Assembly (NCBI GenBank): GCA_000708835.1
Contig: DF237121.1
Coordinates: 1,953 to 65,952 of the forward strand
Length of the DNA stretch: 64,000 bases
Direction: 5' to 3'
Origin: Klebsormidium nitens
Taxonomy: Eukaryota; Streptophyta; Klebsormidiophyceae; Klebsormidiales; Klebsormidiaceae
The stretch's first letter is position 1, and each line of letters starts with the position of its first letter. Of this stretch, positions 58,148 to 64,000 are shown piece after piece. The translations under genes were made by a program, and so were the position numbers. A model generated the notes under the pieces. It had not been told where the DNA came from. It worked only from the letters and a program-made list of their open reading frames with translations, and did no database searches.

Positions 58148-61100
58148 CTGGGGTAATCCCAAAATAGCGGTTCGGGGACGTGACAATAAGGGGGAAAAAA
58201 CCGTGTTACTGGTCTTAACCTCCCTAGGTTAAGAAGGATGCGCTACAGTCCGAGAGGTGAGATGAACCTCACGCGCATTCTAAAGCACTCCGGCATTTGA
58301 GCAACGGGACTTTAAAACATCCCGTATATTTTCTCAACCATATTGATTCATAAGGTAGGTAGACGAACATTGGAGCAGCACATAAGCAGGGGCTTGAAGC
58401 ATGGTGCCCAGCTTGCTTATGAGGGGACGGAAACATCATAAGGCCTGACTCAAGCTGGCTAGTTTGGTACCCGGTAGATCGACATCGACCCCTATCCAGA
58501 GTAAAAGACAAACTGCCGGGCAGAATTTTAGGCATAAGCGCACACCATGTGCGGCTATGGGCCATGGCCTTGGACCTGCCGCACAAAAGTGGGCGGCTGG
58601 CCGCACAAATCCGGAGAACTGCCGCACTTTGTAAGTGGTGAGTGTGCGGCGTGCGCATCCCTGGGCAGGTAGATCGCCCCATTTTGGAACACCAGGCAAA
58701 TGTGCTCTCAGAAGTTCGGCACCGTCGGATATTTCGGCGCGACGGAAGGCCGTAGATTGACTAATTCCGTGCGCGCGCTGGGACAAGTTGGCGGCCGCGC
58801 GGCGTCCGACAGCGGCCGGTCACCGTGTTGCGCTCAGACCGTGCCTCGGGAGTGCTCAGCCCGGGGCCGCTACGGAACAAGGCGCCCCTATGAATGTTCA
58901 AAGAATCTTTGAAAGAATGCAGCTGGAGCTTTTCCATTCCATTTACAGCATGCTGGCATTATGCAGGCTACCATCTATCCAGACATTCAAAATGCAGTAC
59001 CTATCTCCTACCGTAAACAATCCACTGCACTCATCACGATTTGAGTGACCAGACTAAGAAAGTATAGCCTGCAAAAGGCTTTCATATGGTCTTCGATGAG
59101 TGTCTGGCACACTGATGTCTGGAGTGTTATAGGAGACGATGCACAACATCATTTAAATGGAAAAGCCCCGATGATGTTCTGATGTTGGATAAAAGCGTCA
59201 ACAAATTATCAAAACTCACATCCTATATACACAATATGTTCATCAACACAACTATACAAGAGCCCGAGTCCAATGCACTTGTGATCTTGTGCTGTTTATA
59301 CATCTGATACTTTACAGCAATGCTAGTGCTTTGCAACAGCGCATCCGACTGCCATGCGTTGACTTCAGGATGCTTAGAGATAAGACACGGCCCTCTAACA
59401 GGGGCCTGACAGACTCATGGGCTGAGCCTACTTGCTGATTCTCGGGCCAAGACGACGTTGCAAGCTTGGAATCAATCTGCAAAATGGTGCGTCCTTTTGA
59501 ATATGATAATATGATATTGCAGACGGGCGTAATGCTTGTTTTTTGATAAAAGCTAAATCAAGGTTGAGCAAGAACTTTGGGACACATTGTAGGTGTTGGA
59601 AAAGGTGGGAGCGTGAGAAGCACAGCAACATATCCGCCCGTTAATAGATGGGGAGAAAGATAACTTCATCGTGCTGCAAACATCACCCAACGAACAGATA
59701 TTTCAACATATCTCTACAATCATGGCCAGGAACATCAGCGAATCCAAACAGCATTCACAATATAGATACCACCAAGTGCACCGCACGACTGCCTTTTTAC
59801 CATTTAGAGTTGATTTTTCAAGATGGGGCACCATTCAGCCATTCCTTCCAATCTGTGACCATCGTTTAATCAGAGAGCTCACCCTTCAGACAGCAAAAAA
59901 GGTGCATAAGGCGGGCGCGATCGAGCTCAGGGGCCTGGCCACTGCGTGTGCCGCACTGTCTGGACCTGTTCAAACATGGAAGGGAAAGCGTCAGATCGTT
60001 GATGCCAAGGAAAACCCTGTCCAGAAGAGAGAAGTAAAAGCAGAACCACTCGGCCGGTGCCTTTCACGGCGCTGAGATTGAAGCAACAAAGAAAAGTGGG
60101 TTGTCAGCGGATATCGACTACAGCGCATCGTCAGGACATTTGTAAGACCTCGCAGACGCAATCAACCAGCAACATGACAAAGTTGCAGCTTCCAACGTTG
60201 CAGGAAATCCAGCTCGCAAAGCGTACTGGAATAACGTTGCTTTCAGCGGCCTGACATTTATTGGCAATTGATGCTAACAACCCTTGCACCAAGCGGCAAC
60301 ACCAACATACTCCACGGCTGCCTTGCAATCAAGGAAGCTTAGAGCGCCCAAGAAGCTGTGACGTAGATGGACGACCAGATTAGTGAGTGCCCAAGACCCA
60401 AAGCGCAACCAGGCCAGATATGCTGCAAGTCGCCATTCCGCATCGACAGTATCTTGGAATGAGACAAACTGACTTGGACCAGTCTGATCAGTCTGTTGAA
60501 ACACCTTTTCTTGCAGCCCCATGGTCTGTTGCATAAGACAAGTGGTGCTGACAAAATCTTCAATGGCACTGAAGGTCAATGGCACTGTCTTCTGCAAGCT
60601 TCATGTCAACAATGAATACTGCTGCTGAAGCACCATATATGGGATTAGCTGCTGTCAAGGGACCGACAGGAGAAAATACCGGTAGTAGCTTCAATGCAGG
60701 CACTTTCTTGCTCAGTGGCTGATACTGCATTGGCATTTTTGTCTGGCATGTTGTCCAAATACAGAGTACTGCATTGAACCATCTAACCATTTTACAAGCG
60801 CAGAAGACCGCATCCGTTAGGAGTTGTCACCGCTGCCATGATTTTGCACTGCAACATCAGGGTTACTAGAATCATTGGACATTGGATAGCTCACCTGATG
60901 GTTGCTTTGCCAACCTGCTGGTATATGCAAAGAAGTGTGCCAACTGTCGCATTGCTCCTAGCCTCTCGGCTGGTCCCCCCCCCGTTCCCCCCGCGTCACC
61001 TGAAACCATGTATGCACTTAAACCATGTGGCCATGACGCTCAGCACCAGCTGTAAGGCAGTATAATGCAGGAACAAATCTGCTGGGCTGCATATGACTGT

Positions 61101-62871
61101 TTACGCCTGCCCTATCTCAAGGGGCGTAAGGTGTGCCCCTACCCTGGCCACCTATAACTTTGTGTGGACAGGGCCGCCTGGCCCCCAGAAGCAGTCAACA
61201 GATCGGGATGAGTTTACTCTACAACTTCCTCACTTACAAGACCGCCATTGGCCGCGCCTATCTCCAGCTCCGCTTCAGCAACTGACAAGGGGCATGGTTG
61301 TCTCTTGGAAGAAAGCGCCATGTCCCGCAGTCTGCGGCGTTAGGAGCCAGCCGGAACCAATGAGAGTCGCGTATGGGTGTGGTCAACGTTGACCTAACCA
61401 AACTTTTGCGAGAGCCAGTCCGAACTTCAGAACGGAAACGACAAAATGTGGCGATCTACCTGTGGGCTGGACTGGGCTGGAGCCTGGAGCCTGCTGCAGT
61501 GCTGCAGGGAACCGTTCTGCGAATCGCAGAGCATCAATTCCTGATATGGTCACAAATGATATCACCGATCAATGATGACCTCAGTAGTACGGACTCTGGC
61601 GTACGGAGGCCGCTTCGACACGGGTCACTCTGTGAAGTCTCTTTGGGTGCAGATTTCAACCACTTGGTCGCATACTTTGCGGAAAGCCGATTGACATTCG
61701 TTTTGGCGCTTCGGATGGACACGCGTCAGCTTGAGAAGTGCGGTTTTGAAAGATACTAAACGACCCAAGCTCGTTTCGGCTGCCGCGAGCCGCGGCGACC
61801 GTCGACCTCCGCCGGATGTCGTACGAAAGTAAATGTTGGCATTATTGTTGCGGCTAATAGTTCGGGTCAGAACGTGCGCACGTCAACGTTCGAGTCGGGG
61901 AAGGGGAAGCGACTGAGATTCTCTTTAGACTAGGCGCCCATGAGTAGACTGAAGTCATTCTTTTCTGTCCAGGTGCCTTTGCTTTGACACCAAGAACTCG
62001 GCGCTTCGGCTTTCACCTTCTCAACACCAGATGTTTCATACCAGAGTGTCAAGGGCGCAGAGTGTTTATTCCAAGATCGCTAGACTCGATCACTAAGTTT
62101 GAAGAGTCTCAAGATTCAAGATAGTCACAAGAAGCCCAAAGGACTTCACTTCTGGAGAGTGAAGAGTCGTACCACAGTAGTCCTAGCTAGACTGAGCTAG
62201 GTAGACTGAGCTCAGTCACCAATGCAGAATTGCTGCTGCTCCAGACCGCTCACCTGCCAGCTTTGCTAAAGACAAGCTTGAGATTCAAATTCGGGGCCAA
62301 TCAGAACGTGCGTCCGACCATCACACGCCCATCACACGGCACAGGAGCTTTGGAGGGAGCGTCCAACGGCCTCTTCTCAGATTCAATTACAAACTTTTGC
62401 GAGAGCTTCCAGTCCCCCACTTTCACAAGCTTCTGCTAAAGTTTCGGAGCTGCAGACACAGTCGCAGCATTCTTCTCCCCTTCACCACAACATTCCTCAG
62501 AGCGTCTAACATCGTCACAGCTAGCAGGGCGTCAGAGTACGTCAGATCTCCTCCCCATTCCGACATTCTCTCAGCAAAAACACAGACCCGCCTTCCTCTC
62601 AGTTTGACAAAGTCTTCTTAGCGAGATCAGAGAAGCAGCGCCAGCAGACCAGAGAAGCCTTGCTCAAGAGTAGTGCAGCTCAGAAAGACCCGAGCTGGAC
62701 AGCTTTCCAATCCCCTCTCTGCTTCCCAAGTAGAAATCTCTAAACCTCCAAAGGCTACTATACCCTTTCTTCACTCTTCTCAAAGGACAATTTCCCCACC
62801 GGAAGACTCAGGTAGTACGCAAAGCTGCGGGGCTGTTGCAATAGCTTCAGGTGAAGCTCCTGACGTCAGGA

Positions 62872-64000
62872 ATGATGACGGGGGCTGTGCCGCTGAAAGG
62901 GGGCGGAAGGCATCGCTCTGTTCTGTCGGTGACAGTCGTGACCTTTTTCCTGTGTGCGATAGTGGGCCTGCCTACTGCGTATGGTAAGAATTAAGCTTCC
63001 TTGTATCCAGTTTCTTCTGAGGGGCGATGTAGTGTTTGTTTAGCAATGCCAACCTCATTCATTCGAGCTCAGAGGATCAGGAGATCAAAGCTTTGTAGCT
63101 TGCTGTCATAAGAAACAGGATTTCTGGAGTTGTGGTGGGTGCGGCAATAATCCTTTGATTTGGTTTTGAGTTGTTTGACTTCAAGGAAGATCCTTGCTTA
63201 TCAGTGCTGAACTGGCTTGAAGGGGGAGACGTTTGTCTTGGGAGTATCAAGAGGATCAGAAAACCTATGTGTGAGGGGAACTGCATAATAAGATCCCAAC
63301 ATTCAATGATATGGGGAGCTGGCAATCTGAAGTAGGAAAGTTCACCCCTTGTTCATGTAGTCTTCAGATTGGATTGTCAACATGAAGTTAGGATGAGGCT
63401 ATGACCATCAATCAGTCTCAGAGATAGAAAATTTAGCTGAGCAACTGCCTGCGGGTGGCAGGGAGTTTTCTGCAACTATTCCTTCCATTTGTTTGAACCT
63501 GCTTTGAAATCATAAGCTGGTCAATCTATCTGCTATAATTGACCTACATTTGCGTCATGTCGACACTTTTTGCGGGGGCCTTCTTCCTCCCTTAATCTGA
63601 CTTTTTTCCTGGAGGGGGTGCATTTGATAAGAGCCCAAGTGTTGACATTTCAAAACCCATTCAGCACTTGCATGTCTGAATAACAGAGGGTGCCCACATG
63701 CACACTTGGAAGAACTGTTCCTAACCCAACTCACAAAGGCATTTGGCAGTTTGAGTGTTCTCGAAGAAACTCGGCTTTCTTTCCGCTGTTGCCCACCTCC
63801 CCCTTCGATCCAAAACAAGGAAAAATCGATTCACAATCCCAGCTGCAAGGCTCCTGACAGTGCCACGTGTCTGTCTACAGTGCTGCTGTCGACGTCCATC
63901 GGAACGACGCCCGAGCTCGAGGCGCTGTCGAGAAAGGCCGAGGCGTTCTCTCATGGCCGGTCTCTGCTGCAAGGTGAGGTTTCTTGTGCGACAGCAAATC
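62872..64000 (+). CDS. 5' end of an unidentified signal-anchored protein (partial)
   Basis: Two exons are visible: 62872-62983 (ending before GTAAGA) and 63881-63973 (ending before GTGAGG). Both junctions are in phase 1, so the frame joins cleanly and continues off the window. The first exon encodes a short basic stretch (GGGRHR), then a hydrophobic segment of about 20 residues (VLSVTVVTFFLCAIVGLPTA), which would be a signal anchor or signal peptide. The second exon encodes VLLSTSIGTTPELEALSRKA and on to GRSLLQ. This layout resembles type II Golgi glycosyltransferases such as the GAUT family, but that is only a resemblance of the anchor region and I do not assign it. An alternative start codon lies one codon downstream. 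Confidence 0.5.

Larger units (their letters stand above)
53955..62871. other. 8.9-kb gene-poor interval with assembly gap
   Basis: No gene could be supported. It includes AT-rich sequence (54.2-55.9 kb), the GTCGCG cluster (56.1-56.34 kb), three long C tracts (56.73-56.83 kb), the N gap, an inverted repeat with a dispersed copy (58.1 and 58.6 kb) and mixed sequence to 62.8 kb. Open frames at 59671-60075 (plus) and 60274-60790 (minus, in two overlapping frames) are not recognisable and may be gene or transposon relics. The last part is the 5' flank of the gene at 62872. Confidence 0.5.

Noticed and set aside
60274-60790. Two overlapping minus-strand frames that might be a frameshifted gene
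   Set aside because: Neither half is recognisable and the shift lies at a small direct repeat; left as part of the gene-poor interval.

Overview
The window is eukaryotic nuclear DNA of the green lineage, most likely a streptophyte alga or early-diverging land plant. The evidence is long GT-AG introns, an expansin-type wall protein, a CBSX3-type mitochondrial CBS protein, a PIN-LIKES (PILS)/auxin-efflux-carrier-family transporter, and AAACCCTAA/TTTAGGG telo-box sequences. A Klebsormidium-like charophyte is my guess from gene style only; nothing here fixes the species. One run of N (56995-57710) shows it comes from a draft scaffold. No tRNA, rRNA or CRISPR array was recognised.

Six complete genes and one partial gene could be reconstructed exon by exon with closed reading frames. 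In order they are: a PILS-family carrier with a roughly 490-residue N-terminal extension (minus, 3765-11500, 9 exons); a CBSX3-like two-CBS-domain protein (plus, 12473-16137, 6 exons); an expansin-like secreted protein (plus, 29135-31519, 4 exons); a helical-repeat, PPR-like organellar protein (minus, 33839-40743, 5 exons); acireductone dioxygenase of the methionine salvage cycle (minus, 42339-47401, 6 exons); a Yip1-domain Golgi/ER membrane protein of the YIPF5 type (plus, 48479-53954, 4 exons); and the first two exons of an unidentified signal-anchored protein at the right edge (plus, 62872-end). PILS/CBSX3 and ARD/YIP are head-to-head pairs about 1 kb apart. The genes belong to different pathways and look like ordinary housekeeping neighbours, not a functional cluster.

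The rest is gene-poor: 1-3.7 kb, 16.1-29.1 kb, 31.5-33.8 kb, 40.7-42.3 kb and 54.0-62.9 kb. These stretches hold short inverted-repeat (MITE-like) elements, small tandem arrays, a TACCGTA-rich island, a TGACGTCA minisatellite and a GTCGCG-rich cluster.

The most striking structure is inside the genes. In five of the six complete genes (PILS, expansin, PPR-like, ARD, YIP) introns are filled with decayed tandem copies of a segment that spans one exon-intron boundary. Each unit of about 75-190 bp carries the exon edge, the splice site and adjoining intron. Acceptor-side arrays lie upstream of the true acceptor, donor-side arrays lie downstream of the true donor, and the copies are degenerate and cannot code. 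I count about a dozen such exon-edge arrays. They look like a recurrent process of intron growth by tandem duplication across splice junctions, leaving many decoy splice sites. This is the observation I would follow first.
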